NCBI RefSeq assembly: GCF_030464885.1
Contig: NZ_JALPRJ010000032.1
Span: forward strand, 1 to 64,000
DNA from: Caballeronia sp. SEWSISQ10-4 2
GTDB lineage: Bacteria; Pseudomonadota; Gammaproteobacteria; Burkholderiales; Burkholderiaceae
Direction of reading: 5' to 3'
DNA length: 64,000 nucleotides
Part shown: piece by piece, positions 34,289 through 43,109 of the stretch
Numbering within the stretch: the stretch's first letter is position 1
How the letters are laid out: each line of letters opens with the position of its first letter
Position numbers and translations under genes: made by a program
The notes under the pieces: generated by a model
The model's input: only the letters and a program-made list of their open reading frames with translations
The model's database searches: none
What the model was told of the DNA's origin: nothing

Positions 34289-35605
34289 TCAAACCACTTT
34301 CGCCGAACGTTCCACCGCGCCACCGCGACGATACAGCATAAGCGTCGCAACCAGCCCGCACAACGCGGCGAAACTCATCCAGTATCCCGGTGCAGCCTTG
34401 TCATGCGTGACCTCAATGAGAAAAGTCGACACCGCAGGTGTAAATCCGCCGAAGAGCGCCGTCGCGAGGCTGTACGCCAGCGAAAACCCTGCCACGCGGA
34501 CGCTCACTGGCATCACTTCGGTCAGCGCGACGACCATTGCCCCGTTGTAGATGCCAAAAAAGAACGAGAGCCACTGCAGGACGATCAGCATCCTGAGGAA
34601 GCTCGGCGCTGCCGCCAGCCACGAAAGCGCCGGATAGGTGGTGAAAATGGCAAGCACCGTGATGCCGATCAGAAGCGGCCGGCGTCCAATACGATCCGAC
34701 AGCGCGCCGCCAATCGGCAGCCAGATGAAATTGGAAACGCCAACGCACAGCGTAACGACGAGACTGTCGGCGGTGCTGAGTTTCAGGACGGCCCTGCCGA
34801 ATGTCGGCGTGTAGACGGTAATCAGATAAAACGTGGTGGTCGTCATCGCAACCAGCAGCATGCCGGCGAACACGATTTGCCAGTTCGCCATCATCGTCGC
34901 GAGGATTTCCTTTGCCTTCGGATGGTGCTGCCTCGCCTTGAACTCCTCGGTTTCCTGCAGCGAACGGCGCAACACGAACAGGAACGGTACGATCGCGCAG
35001 CCGATAAAGAACGGGATGCGCCAGCCCCACAGACCGATACTTGCCGCGGACATCCAGCTGTTGAGTCCATAGCCGAGCCCCGCTGCAACCACAATCGCAA
35101 CCTGCTGGCTTGCCGACTGCCAGCTCGTATAAAAGCCCTTGTGGCCTGGCGTCGCCATTTCAGCCAGATAGACCGACACGCCGCCCAGTTCGGCGCCCGC
35201 CGAGAAGCCCTGCAGCAACCGGCCGATCAGCACCAGTGCCGGCGCCAGCATGCCGATCGTTGCGTAGCCGGGGACCGCAGCGATGAGTATCGTGCCGCTA
35301 GCCATGAGCGACAGCGTCACGATCAGGCCCTTGCGACGGCCGACTTCGTCGATGTAGGCGCCAAGCACGATGGCGCCTAACGGCCGCATCAGGAAGCCCG
35401 CGCCGAACACGGCGAACGTCAACATCAGCGAGGCGAACTCGCTGCTTGACGGAAAAAACACCTTCGAAATGTAGGTGGCGTAAAAGCCAAACAGAAAGAA
35501 GTCGAACTGTTCGAGGAAGTTACCGCTGGTGACGCGCAGAACGGCGCCGACCTTGGAGTGGGACGGTCTGGGTGCGTCTGCCACCATGCTGGTTGAAGGG
35601 TTCAT
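34289..35605 (-). CDS. tcuC: Citrate/tricarballylate-proton symporter (CitA/TcuC type MFS)
   Basis: A 438-residue inner-membrane major-facilitator protein of the metabolite:H+ symporter group. It is strikingly like CitA/TcuC: AVLRVTSGNFLEQFDFFLFG, FGAGFLMRPLGAIVLGAYID, VGRRKGLIVTLSLM, GRLLQGFSAGAELGGVSVYL, SWQSASQQVAI and WGWRIPFFIGC. Twelve membrane segments can be counted. AGGAGA precedes ATG 35605. It lies just downstream of a wrecked tcuB on the same strand, as in tcuABC operons. The substrate is citrate or tricarballylate; aconitate is also possible. The gene appears intact. Confidence 0.9.
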   Translation of the reverse strand: MNPSTSMVADAPRPSHSKVGAVLRVTSGNFLEQFDFFLFGFYATYISKVFFPSSSEFASLMLTFAVFGAGFLMRPLGAIVLGAYIDEVGRRKGLIVTLSLMASGTILIAAVPGYATIGMLAPALVLIGRLLQGFSAGAELGGVSVYLAEMATPGHKGFYTSWQSASQQVAIVVAAGLGYGLNSWMSAASIGLWGWRIPFFIGCAIVPFLFVLRRSLQETEEFKARQHHPKAKEILATMMANWQIVFAGMLLVAMTTTTFYLITVYTPTFGRAVLKLSTADSLVVTLCVGVSNFIWLPIGGALSDRIGRRPLLIGITVLAIFTTYPALSWLAAAPSFLRMLIVLQWLSFFFGIYNGAMVVALTEVMPVSVRVAGFSLAYSLATALFGGFTPAVSTFLIEVTHDKAAPGYWMSFAALCGLVATLMLYRRGGAVERSAKVV

Positions 35606-35714
35606 GATTACTGTCTCCTTGCGTTTGTCTGTCTGGCTTGTGAGCCGGCAGGTCCGGAGCATTTGCCTTGCTGACCTGACGGCACCGCACTTTGAAAACG
35701 AACCGCTAACAGCG

Positions 35715-36152
35715 TCATTCCGATCCCACCTGTACACCGCTCTTCTGTCGCTTTTCGATTGCCGATTTCAGTAACGCCGCGCTGCGGTAGATGCCGTGCG
35801 CGAACTTCCGCAAGGAAGTGTTGCAAACAGCGCCATCACCACGCCCAGATGGGCTGCGAGTAGCCACGCCATCGCAGCCGTGTCGCGCCAGGCGAGGAAC
35901 GCCACCCCGTCGCACTGATATCGACGCAAGCGGGCTGTGCGGGGAAATGGCATAGAATTTGCCGACTAGCCGGGTATTGAACAGCTGCCCTCCCAACATC
36001 AAGTCGAGCATCAGAAGCAACGCCAGCCCTCCCGCCAGTGCCAATGAAACAGTCAAGCCATTGCGTTTGTCGAGCGCACCCATGAACGGTGACCATGCAT
36101 ATTCAGCATACGTCTCAACACAAACTTTCGCCATTGCCGCCGCAACCTTCAC
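35715..36152 (-). pseudogene. tcuB: tcuB/citB remnant (tricarballylate/citrate utilisation electron-transfer protein)
   Basis: Only the C-terminal third of TcuB is left. Frame one reads ETYAEYAWSPFMGALDKRNG and LTVSLALAGGLALLLMLDLM to GKFYAISPHSPLA; frame two then gives GVAFLAWRDTAAMAWLLAAH and LGVVMALFATLP; frame one resumes as KFAHGIYRSAALLKSAIEKR. TcuB normally carries N-terminal iron-sulfur clusters and passes electrons from TcuA to the membrane; those parts and tcuA are absent. Its loss leaves the symporter gene tcuC without its catabolic partners. Confidence 0.8.
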
Positions 36153-36538
36153 CGCAAACTATCCGCGCTGCCCCCGCGGTGCTACGCTCTGAATGCTATG
36201 CGCCCGATGCTATTAAGTACAGATTTCAGCCAAGCTGCGGACAACCCGTTCAGCCGTCACGGCATGCATGAGGAGTGTCTTTGACAATCCAGAAAGTCGA
36301 TAGCGAGCTGAATAAGCAGAATTATCAGTCGATCGCCAACCGCGTCTCCGACGAGTGCCTCCGTAAATTCACGAAGACGAAGTCAGCAGCTTGAGAATCG
36401 AGCAGTGCAAGTTGCCCATCCTCGACCGGTGCAACGATCGTCTTCAGCAAGATGCCGGCGAGCAGCACGCTGACCACGTACGTCCCTCAGGCACGGGTGA
36501 CGATGGTAAGCAGATAAATATCCGCTCAGGAGACGTTG
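36153..36538. other. Gap with a possible short reading frame
   Basis: Contains a 37-codon plus-strand frame starting with TTG near 36281 after GAGGAG (TIQKVDSELNKQNYQSIANR then VSDECLRKFTKTK), unrecognised, ending at 36394. The rest shows no gene. It may be the remains of whatever lay between tcuB and the transporter fragment. Confidence 0.35.
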
Positions 36539-36892
36539 ATGATGACAGCGGCTTCCACGCGTCTACCGCCGAACCAGGCGAAGAAGCAGGCCTTCTGGCA
36601 CCACGGATGGTGGAAGCTGATGGAAATCCGCATCGCCATCATTCCGCTGCCGATCTATGTGATTGTCGGGGCTCTCATCGCGGGGCTCGTGTACATCGGT
36701 AAGCTTCCGAACGAGATATCGCTAGTGATAGTGATGTTCGCCTTCCTCGGTCTCACACTCGCGGAGATCGGCAAGCGCATCCTGACGGCGGCCAATCGCA
36801 TGACGCTGATGCCGTTCGCCCAGATCGCGACCCGGATCGGCGGGGTGATCTCCGTGACGACCGTGCTGATTATCCTGCCGTGCTATGTCTAA
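36539..36892 (+). pseudogene. 2-hydroxycarboxylate (citrate/malate) transporter with in-frame internal deletion
   Basis: A 117-residue frame with a good ribosome site (AGGAG, 6 bases before ATG 36539). Residues about 24-85 match the N-terminus of CitS/2-HCT transporters (MEIRIAIIPLPIYVIVGALI, IGKLPNEISLVIVMFAFLGL, LAEIGKRI). It then joins directly to what looks like the family C-terminus (AANRMTLMPFAQIATRIGG, VISVTTVLIILP). About 300 residues between would be missing. The frame is still open, so a small membrane protein may be made, but transport is not expected. It lies 27 bases before the ACL-like operon. Confidence 0.65.
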
Positions 36893-36919
36893 CCAGCGCT
36901 TCTCCACTGCGAGGTCACC

Positions 36920-38206
36920 ATGCAAGTCACAGGTATGCTGCACGGAGCCAAAATGCTCCAGTTTGTCGACTTCCCGACCACTGAGGTGCTCGGGCCCGAC
37001 GCCAGCGAAGAAGAGATCCGCGCGCTGATCGACAAGCACGGCCTGGTGTTCATCAAGCCAGTGTTCAAGGGCGGTGTCGGCAAGAAGGGCAAGGCCGGCC
37101 TGATCGGCAAGGCTACTGACTTGAAGACCGCGCTGAGGGAAAAGGAGCGTCTGTACTTCGTCGAGCACCGCGTCGGCCACACGGTGGCCAAGGCCAATGG
37201 CGTCACCTTCGAAGCCGGAGTGCCCGCCGAGCACGAAGTCTATTTCTCGATCACTGACTCGACGCATTTCCGCGCGCCAACGATGACGCTCACTCACCAT
37301 GGCGGCATCGACATCGAGGAACTCGAAAGGAGCCAGGTGGCGCAGGTACCCTTCGATCCGCTCACGGGGCTGAAAGCCTTTGTCGTGGCCAATGCGCTGT
37401 CCGCGCTCGGGGCGCCCAAGCAGATCATTTCGCCGCTGGTGCAGCACCTGCCCAAGCTGTGGGAGCTGTACCACGACTACGGCATGACTACGCTGGAGTT
37501 GAATCCGATCCGCATGCGGGAGGACAAGAAAGGGCGCATGACACCCGTGGCCTGCGACTTCAAATGCGGCTTCGATCGCGACGACCCGCGCTGGCGCCGT
37601 CTGAAGCTGCCGGCGAGCCTGTTCGCGGTCGACTACTCCGACTTCGAGCAGGAGATCAATCAGCTGCGCACCTACCAGGGCCAGAGCGACGTCTACGTGA
37701 TCAACGTCGCGGGCACCATCCTCGCACCGACCTTCGGCGGCGGCGCTAATTCGCTCGTCACGCAGATGCTCGGCGACGATGCCATCATCTCGTCGGACTT
37801 TGGCGGCAACCCGCCCTACGAGAAGATGAAGGAGGTGGCACGCATCTGCTTCAAACACTGGATCAAACAGAGCAATGTGCTGTTTATCATCGGCGGCAAA
37901 TCGAACAACACTGACATCTTCGAGACCTTCCGCGCGATGGCCGATGCGCTACGTGAGCACTTCAGCCGGCATGGCGCGACGCCGCTTTACGTGGTCATTG
38001 GCCGCGGCGGACCGCATCTGGTGCGCGGGATGGGTGCGATGCGCGACACGCTCGATGCGCTAGGCCTGCCGTACCGGTTTTTCGGCTTCGACTCCGACAT
38101 GAGCGAGGTCGTTCTGCATGCCAAAAAGGTCGATGCGTGGATGAAAGCGGGCGGCCGCGAGCAGGTGGCCGCCCGGCTGGGCATCGCGTCGAACCAGGCC
38201 GCCTGA
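36920..38206 (+). CDS. ATP-citrate lyase-like small subunit (ATP-grasp and citrate-binding domains)
   Basis: A 428-residue cytosolic protein like the N-terminal part of ATP-citrate lyase. An ATP-grasp domain (VFIKPVFKGGVGKKGKAGLI; LYFVEHRVGHTVAK; MTTLELNPIRM) is followed by a citrate-binding domain (NVAGTILAPTFGGGANSLV; SDFGGNPPYEKMKEVA; VVIGRGGPHLVRGMGAM; FGFDSDMSEVV). These blocks correspond to the phosphate-transfer and RGGPN regions of ACLY. With the next gene it should make citryl-CoA or a similar acyl-CoA from ATP, CoA and a tricarboxylate. It is located beside tricarboxylate transporter genes. GAGGT precedes ATG 36920. Confidence 0.85.
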   Translation: MQVTGMLHGAKMLQFVDFPTTEVLGPDASEEEIRALIDKHGLVFIKPVFKGGVGKKGKAGLIGKATDLKTALREKERLYFVEHRVGHTVAKANGVTFEAGVPAEHEVYFSITDSTHFRAPTMTLTHHGGIDIEELERSQVAQVPFDPLTGLKAFVVANALSALGAPKQIISPLVQHLPKLWELYHDYGMTTLELNPIRMREDKKGRMTPVACDFKCGFDRDDPRWRRLKLPASLFAVDYSDFEQEINQLRTYQGQSDVYVINVAGTILAPTFGGGANSLVTQMLGDDAIISSDFGGNPPYEKMKEVARICFKHWIKQSNVLFIIGGKSNNTDIFETFRAMADALREHFSRHGATPLYVVIGRGGPHLVRGMGAMRDTLDALGLPYRFFGFDSDMSEVVLHAKKVDAWMKAGGREQVAARLGIASNQAA

Positions 38207-38233
38207 GGGTTGCCCGCGCATAAGGAGCGTGTC

Positions 38234-40933
38234 ATGTACAAGCAAGGCGTAGGCGATTTCAAGTATTTCGTCGGTATCAGTTCTCTCGCCCAGGTGGCCA
38301 CGCGTGAAGACCGGGTCTGCGTGCTCAACATCCTGGGTGGCGAGTCGAGCGACGTGACACCGGTAGGCCATGTCTATTCGGGCGGCAACGTGGTGTTCGG
38401 CACCGCGCCGGGCAAGCGCGGCCAGGTGCTGGAGACGGCGTTGGGCAGCGTGCCCGTCTACAACAACGTGCTGGAAGGCATCAACGACGGCCATCGCTTC
38501 AACTGCGGCGTGATCTACCTGCCGCCCGCGGCGGCGCGTGACGGCGTGGCCGAACTGATCCGGGTGAACCCGGATCTGAAGAAGATCTTCATCGTCACCG
38601 AGAAGCTGGCCGTGCACGACTCGCGCGAGATCCGCGCGATGGGTCAGTCCAACGGCATCGACATCTTCGGCGGCAACAGCCTGGGCGTGGCTGATGCCTG
38701 GAACCAGGTTCGGATCGGCGGCGCACTGGGCGGCGACCATCCGGAGGAAGCATTGCGCCGCGGCTCGATCGCGATCTTCTCCAACTCGGGCAACTTCACG
38801 ACCACGATCGCGACCTATCTGCGCATGGCCGGCTGGGGCACCACCACCTCGATTTCCTGCGGCAAGGATGTCTACATCCACTTCGCGGCACCCGAGTTCG
38901 CCTTTGCGCTGTCCAACGATGCGCGCAGCAAGGCTGCCGTGCTCTATGTCGAGCCCGGTGGCTACTACGAGCTCGACGCCAACTTCACCAAGCCGGTGGT
39001 GGCCTGCGTGGTCGGGCGCTGGAAGTCCAAGCTGACCCGCGCGGTCGGACATGCCGGCGCCATGGCCGGTGGTGCCGACGACGCCCTCAGCAAGGAAGGC
39101 TGGTTCATGGAGAAATTTGGCGTCGACGGCATCTTCACGCCCGAGCATCCCGTGTTTTCGGCCAAGGGCGCGCTGGTGACCAACATCGCCCACATCCCGG
39201 CTGCACTGACTGCGGTGATGGGCGAGAACGCCTGCCGGCTTGACTTCGCGTCCGAGGGCAATCTCGCGCTCAAGCCGTGGTTCGGTGCGAGCCACGGGCT
39301 GACGCTGCCGCCCGAGCTCGACTTGCCCGTCGTCGAGGCCGGCGCCCCGTATAACGAACAGGTCGCGGCGCTGAACCGGCAGATTGGTGCGGTGCCGCCG
39401 CGTCAGACGTTAAAGGACGCCTCGGGCGCCTCGCAGATGGATGCCAGGACGCAAGTCACCAGCCTGTACGGCGTGTCGATGCTCGAGGCCGCGCAGTACC
39501 CGCTGGAAGCCAACGTGAGCCTCGCGCTGTTGCACGAGCCCGGCGGCGAGAACGACCGGCGCCTGATCAACGTCGCCATCGGCGCCGGCCTGAACCTGCA
39601 CGGCCACCCCGCACTGGCCGCGGCACAGGCCGCGCGCGAAGCTGGCAATGCGCCCAACACCGTGCTCGCCGCTGCCGCCAGCATCCTCGGCCCGCTCTGC
39701 CAGGGTGAGGCACGACAGGCCGCGCGGGTGCTGATCGACGCCTTCACGGCGGCCGGCTTGAGCGATGCGCTGGACGAAAGCTTCGATCCTAGCCGGATCA
39801 AGGTGGATGACCCTGGCCTGTTCGTCCGCGCTGATCCCGACGCCCGCGCGGACGCGATGCTCGCGGGCCTGCGCGCAAGAGGCGCCAAGTCAATCTTCGT
39901 GCGTTACCTTGAAGCACTACCCGGTCACCCCACCGAGGATGCCGTGCTTGCCGCGATCAGCACCACCCTGGCTTGGGGGCCACTGATGCGCAAGCGTGTC
40001 TCGCGGCTGACTGCCGAAAGCCTGCCGTGGTGGCTGCGTTTGTTCGGCGCGTTAATTGGCGCCTCGGTTAATGCGGATCAGCACCAACCCGACGGCTTCT
40101 GCGGTATTCCGATGACCGATGTCCTGCAGGAAAGGCCGATCAGCGAAGTGGCGTTCGTCGCGCTGCTTGGCTTCGCGCCGCAGCCGGCTGATCTGTTCTC
40201 GTTCCAGGTGCTGGTGGGGCTGCTGCTGTCCAACGGGCCGGGCACGATCTCGGCCCAGGGCGCCAAGGGCGCGGTCTCGGCCGACGGGCCCGAAGACCCC
40301 GAGCGTGTGCAGCTCAACAAGGGCCTGGTCGGCTTCCTTACCCACACCGGCTACACCCACGGCGGCAACGGCTACGAAGGTATCGCCTTTCTGATCGAGC
40401 AGTTCAAGGACACGGGCCTGGTCGATCCGGGCGACCCCAACCATGGTATCGATCTGAAGGCGCTGGCCTTGAAGTATGTCGAGGCGTATGCCCGCTACAA
40501 GTCGAACAAGAAGAACACCGGTAGCCTGGACATCCAGAAGATTCCCGGCATCAATCATCCCGTGTTCAAGGACAAGCCGGTCAATCACGATCCGCGCGAG
40601 GTTTTCATTCGCGAGTTACTGGCCGGGCGCCAGGAATACAACGTCTTCCATGACTTCTACGCCACGCTCGTCCAGTGCTTGTTCGACACAGGCGTGTCGC
40701 GCAATGTCTACTGCGTCAACATCGACGCAGTGATTGCCGCGCTGCTGCTGAAGATGCTATGGCAGCCCTACCGTAGGGGCGAATATACGGGGGCGGCCCT
40801 TGAGACGGCGGCGTTCACGATCTTCCTGTACCCACGCATGCTCGGCTGTGCCGCTGAGATTGACGACCACATGAACCGTGGCCGCAACATGGACACGCGC
40901 ACGCCGGCGTCGCAGTGCCAGTTTGTCGCCTGA
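38234..40933 (+). CDS. ATP-citrate lyase-like large subunit with two citrate-synthase-like modules
   Basis: An 899-residue protein. Residues 1-370 are the CoA-binding and ligase domains of ACL/succinyl-CoA synthetase alpha, with the phospho-His loop VGHAGAMAGG (H273). Residues about 425-540 look like a citrate-synthase helical unit (LINVAIGAGLNLHGHPALAA, ILGPLCQGEARQAARVL). Residues about 585-890 look like a second one, equivalent to the ACL C-terminus (GIPMTDVLQERP, LSNGPGTISAQGAK, NIDAVIAALLLKML). At the DHG and GHR positions of the second unit there is SNG and NHP, so the usual catalytic His residues are changed. It is longer than the roughly 610-residue bacterial AclA. AAGGAG precedes ATG 38234, 27 bases after the partner gene. 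Confidence 0.8.
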   Translation: MYKQGVGDFKYFVGISSLAQVATREDRVCVLNILGGESSDVTPVGHVYSGGNVVFGTAPGKRGQVLETALGSVPVYNNVLEGINDGHRFNCGVIYLPPAAARDGVAELIRVNPDLKKIFIVTEKLAVHDSREIRAMGQSNGIDIFGGNSLGVADAWNQVRIGGALGGDHPEEALRRGSIAIFSNSGNFTTTIATYLRMAGWGTTTSISCGKDVYIHFAAPEFAFALSNDARSKAAVLYVEPGGYYELDANFTKPVVACVVGRWKSKLTRAVGHAGAMAGGADDALSKEGWFMEKFGVDGIFTPEHPVFSAKGALVTNIAHIPAALTAVMGENACRLDFASEGNLALKPWFGASHGLTLPPELDLPVVEAGAPYNEQVAALNRQIGAVPPRQTLKDASGASQMDARTQVTSLYGVSMLEAAQYPLEANVSLALLHEPGGENDRRLINVAIGAGLNLHGHPALAAAQAAREAGNAPNTVLAAAASILGPLCQGEARQAARVLIDAFTAAGLSDALDESFDPSRIKVDDPGLFVRADPDARADAMLAGLRARGAKSIFVRYLEALPGHPTEDAVLAAISTTLAWGPLMRKRVSRLTAESLPWWLRLFGALIGASVNADQHQPDGFCGIPMTDVLQERPISEVAFVALLGFAPQPADLFSFQVLVGLLLSNGPGTISAQGAKGAVSADGPEDPERVQLNKGLVGFLTHTGYTHGGNGYEGIAFLIEQFKDTGLVDPGDPNHGIDLKALALKYVEAYARYKSNKKNTGSLDIQKIPGINHPVFKDKPVNHDPREVFIRELLAGRQEYNVFHDFYATLVQCLFDTGVSRNVYCVNIDAVIAALLLKMLWQPYRRGEYTGAALETAAFTIFLYPRMLGCAAEIDDHMNRGRNMDTRTPASQCQFVA

Positions 40934-40992
40934 TTGACCATGGCTGATAAATCGCGCATCGACCCGGCCCGATTGATCGGCTTCGACACGGC

Positions 40993-41250
40993 GGGGATCT
41001 GGTGCAAATAGGTAGCATGGCCAAGATGTTTCTTATAAATATGGATACCTTATCGATTTAACAGGACAACATTCCAGACAGAGGGCGCAGTGACGCCCTC
41101 GATGGCGAGGTCGAACTGCCCCTTGCGAATACGATGCATCAACTCGATGCCTGAAATCGTGGTCGCGGCACTCCTGAACCGTTTGAACCCGCGCATCACG
41201 TTCGTTCCGGACTTGATGTGACGATGGTCCTGGTCGGGTAGTAGCAGCGC
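40993..41250 (-). mobile_element. IS6-family element, transposase C-terminal fragment and one end
   Basis: On the minus strand, DHRHIKSGTNVMRGFKRF, RSAATTISGIELMHRIRKGQ and VWNVVLLNR (stop at 41050) are the last 60 residues of an IS6 transposase. The outer end, GGGGATCTGGTGCAAATAGG at 40993-41012, closely matches the ends of the element at 55274-55610. The N-terminal three quarters and the other end are gone. Confidence 0.8.
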
Positions 41251-41310
41251 ATTGCTGCGCTGCTGCCCCCTTCGTGGCTGTGGTAATTCGCCCATCCTCG
41301 GAGAACGGGA

Positions 41311-42063
41311 TTGAGCAGCCTTATCAGGCTAGCCTGTTTAGCCGTCTTGTTGGGGGGGTGTCACCGCTTCCCTGCCGTTGTCATCAGCTGCGCGGTTCGC
41401 TGGTATTTCCGGTTCAGCCTGAGCCTGCGCGATATCGAGGAGTTGTTGCTCGATCGTGGTGTCGTGGTCACGTACGAAACGATCCGTTGCTGGTGCGACA
41501 AGTTTGGCGCAGGATTCGCCAAGCGCGCCAAAGCGGCGCGGCGCAAGGCAGGCAGCACATGGCATCTGGACGAGATGTTCGTGACGCTGCGCGGCGAGCC
41601 GCATCTGTTGTGGCGAGCAGTCGACGAGCATGGTGGCGAACTCGACGTGCTGGTACAAGAGCAGCGCGACAAGGCCGCCGCCAAACGTTTCTTCAAGCTT
41701 GTGCTGCGCTCAAACCCGGTGCTGCGCAAGATCGTCACCGATCAGTTGCGCAGCTATCCGGCGGCGAAGGCTGATATTCCCGAGCTCGCTCATGTGAAGC
41801 ACGTTTTCGTCAAAGCGGCCGCACGCGTGAACAACCGTGCCGAGAACAGCCACCAGCCGACCCGCAGGCGCGAACGCCAGATGTGCGGCTTTCGCGATGC
41901 GCGTCGCACGCAGGCGTTTCTTTCATGCTCTGGCCCAATCCGACAACACTTCGCATTGCCCAGACGTCAAATGAATGCGGCCTGTCATCGTGCTGTTCTC
42001 AAAGAAGGCTTCGCCACATGGCATGGTTGGACTATTGCTGGCGCAATCGAGAAAATTATCTGA
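41311..42063 (+). pseudogene. IS6-family transposase with replaced N-terminus
   Basis: From HRFPAVVISCAVRWYFRF (41362 on) the IS6 transposase is nearly complete: GSTWHLDEMFVTLRGEPHLL, KIVTDQLRSYPAAK, NRAENSHQPTRRRE and the C-terminal IRQHFALPRRQMNAACHRAV. It differs from the 31.3-kb copy but is clearly related. The first 17 residues (MSSLIRLACLAVLLGGC) are not family sequence and derive from the adjoining IS fragment across a G7 tract at 41352-41358, so the native start is lost. It runs in the opposite direction to the fragment at 40993-41250. Confidence 0.75.
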
Positions 42064-42065
42064 TT

Positions 42066-42101
42066 AGGATAACTACTCTTTATAGGATAACTACTCTTTA
42101 G
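42066..42101. repeat. 18-base tandem duplication
   Basis: AGGATAACTACTCTTTA(T/G) occurs twice head to tail right after the transposase stop. AT-rich compared with its surroundings. Probably a replication or repair scar at the element end. Confidence 0.8.
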
Positions 42102-42191
42102 CTTCACAGGTAATCGACGCCAACCAAGTTGACACAGCCCTACTGCGGCATCATCGACCCATGCGCAAGGCGATCCGTCATTAATTCTCGC

Positions 42192-42587
42192 TTAGTCGTT
42201 GCTCGTTTTCGGAAAGAACACGACGTTTGCCAGACCCTCGAAATGCCGGTCGCAGGTCAGTAAATCCGCGTCTTGATGCCGCGCCGTCGCGTAGACGATC
42301 GCGTCTGCCGTCGCCAGCTTGTGTTCCCGATACAGGTCAGCGGCCAGCAACGCGATCGTCGTGTCTAGCGGGACGACCCGGCACTTTTGTGTGTAGGCGA
42401 TGACTTCGTCGGCTTTTTCCTCCCCGACTTCTCGTATCAACCACTTTGACAGTTCGAGCTGCACGATCGTTGGCACGATGCAGCGGGACTTGTCCGGCAG
42501 CGTGTCGCTGAGCCTTTTGCCAAGCACACTACCCGTCAGCCATTCGATCCAGGCCGAGGTGTCCACTACTCGAAACGGAGCCGTCAT
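42192..42587 (-). CDS. vapC: VapC-type PIN-domain ribonuclease toxin
   Basis: A 131-residue PIN-domain RNase. The four acidic metal ligands are in place: D9 (VVDTSAWIEW), E46 or so (VQLELSKW), D94 or so (TADAIVYATA) and D112 or so (LLTCDRHFEGL). The start overlaps the antitoxin stop (TGATG), so translation is coupled. VapC toxins cut tRNA or rRNA to stop growth; the target here is unknown. Confidence 0.93.
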   Translation of the reverse strand: MTAPFRVVDTSAWIEWLTGSVLGKRLSDTLPDKSRCIVPTIVQLELSKWLIREVGEEKADEVIAYTQKCRVVPLDTTIALLAADLYREHKLATADAIVYATARHQDADLLTCDRHFEGLANVVFFPKTSND

Positions 42588-42799
42588 CAGTACCGGTCCT
42601 GCCGGTCACGGTAATCACTCGTGTCTGCGCCCTTCGCCATTCCAGCCAGTTGACTCAACTCGGGCACGGGCATCAGCAGCACGCCCTTGCCTTTGGGAAT
42701 GAAAACGAATTCCTGGCCTGCTTGCCAATGCTGTTCGTCGCGAACTTCCTTGGGGATAGAAATTTGAAACTTGCTTGATAACGTTGCAAGCGCGGTCAT
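42587..42799 (-). CDS. vapB: VapB-type AbrB-fold antitoxin
   Basis: A 70-residue protein with the swapped-hairpin AbrB/SpoVT DNA-binding fold (ATLSSKFQISIPKEVRDEQH, WQAGQEFVFIPKGKGVLLMP), followed by a C-terminal tail (DTSDYRDRQDRY) expected to bind VapC. It precedes and overlaps vapC. It likely represses the operon; see the partial palindrome at 42820-42838. Confidence 0.92.
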   Translation of the reverse strand: MTALATLSSKFQISIPKEVRDEQHWQAGQEFVFIPKGKGVLLMPVPELSQLAGMAKGADTSDYRDRQDRY

Positions 42800-42819
42800 T
42801 TTTACTCCAAATCAATCGA

Positions 42820-42838
42820 TATCCTATAAGTAAGAATA
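42820..42838. promoter_or_regulatory. Imperfect palindrome upstream of vapBC
   Basis: TATCCTATAAGTAAGAATA, 21 bases before the vapB start, is an imperfect inverted repeat (TATCCTA against TATTCTTA) in an AT-rich patch. A candidate VapBC operator by position only. Confidence 0.35.
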
Positions 42839-43054
42839 CACTTTATCGCGCGCACTCTCAATCTAGCCTTGCCAGCGGTCTGCCAGAGTCAGCTGAATGG
42901 ACTGATACCCAGCGCCGGCTCAGGACCGCCGATCAATGCTGCGTTGCACTGAAACCAGGACCGCCCTCCGTGACGCTGCGCGCCTGCGAGCGGCACTCTC
43001 TCTCATCGACCTATTCTCCGGGAATTCCCTCCTATACATCCACTCACAATCCAG

Positions 43055-43079
43055 ATTAAATAAATCATGTTGATTTAAT
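43055..43079. promoter_or_regulatory. AT-rich palindrome, likely operator of the ROK regulator
   Basis: ATTAAAT (43055-43061) and ATTTAAT (43073-43079) enclose AAATCA-TGT-TGATTT (43062-43076), giving a symmetric site 30 bases before the ROK gene. NagC/Mlc-type regulators bind similar AT-rich symmetric sites, so autoregulation of the whole sugar operon is likely. Confidence 0.6.
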
Positions 43080-43109
43080 AATTACTCAGCAAATTCTTAG
43101 GAGGAGACA

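Noticed and set aside
34230..34290. tRNA-like GGTAGCTCAG string on the minus strand after the symporter
   Set aside because: No acceptor stem, anticodon arm or T-arm pairs around it; most likely chance.
34127..35380. 417-codon plus-strand frame opposite the tricarboxylate symporter
   Set aside because: Extremely charged low-complexity translation and no ribosome site; the minus strand carries the transporter.
36722..39295. Long minus-strand frames opposite the ACL-like genes
   Set aside because: Antisense shadows of two well supported plus-strand genes.
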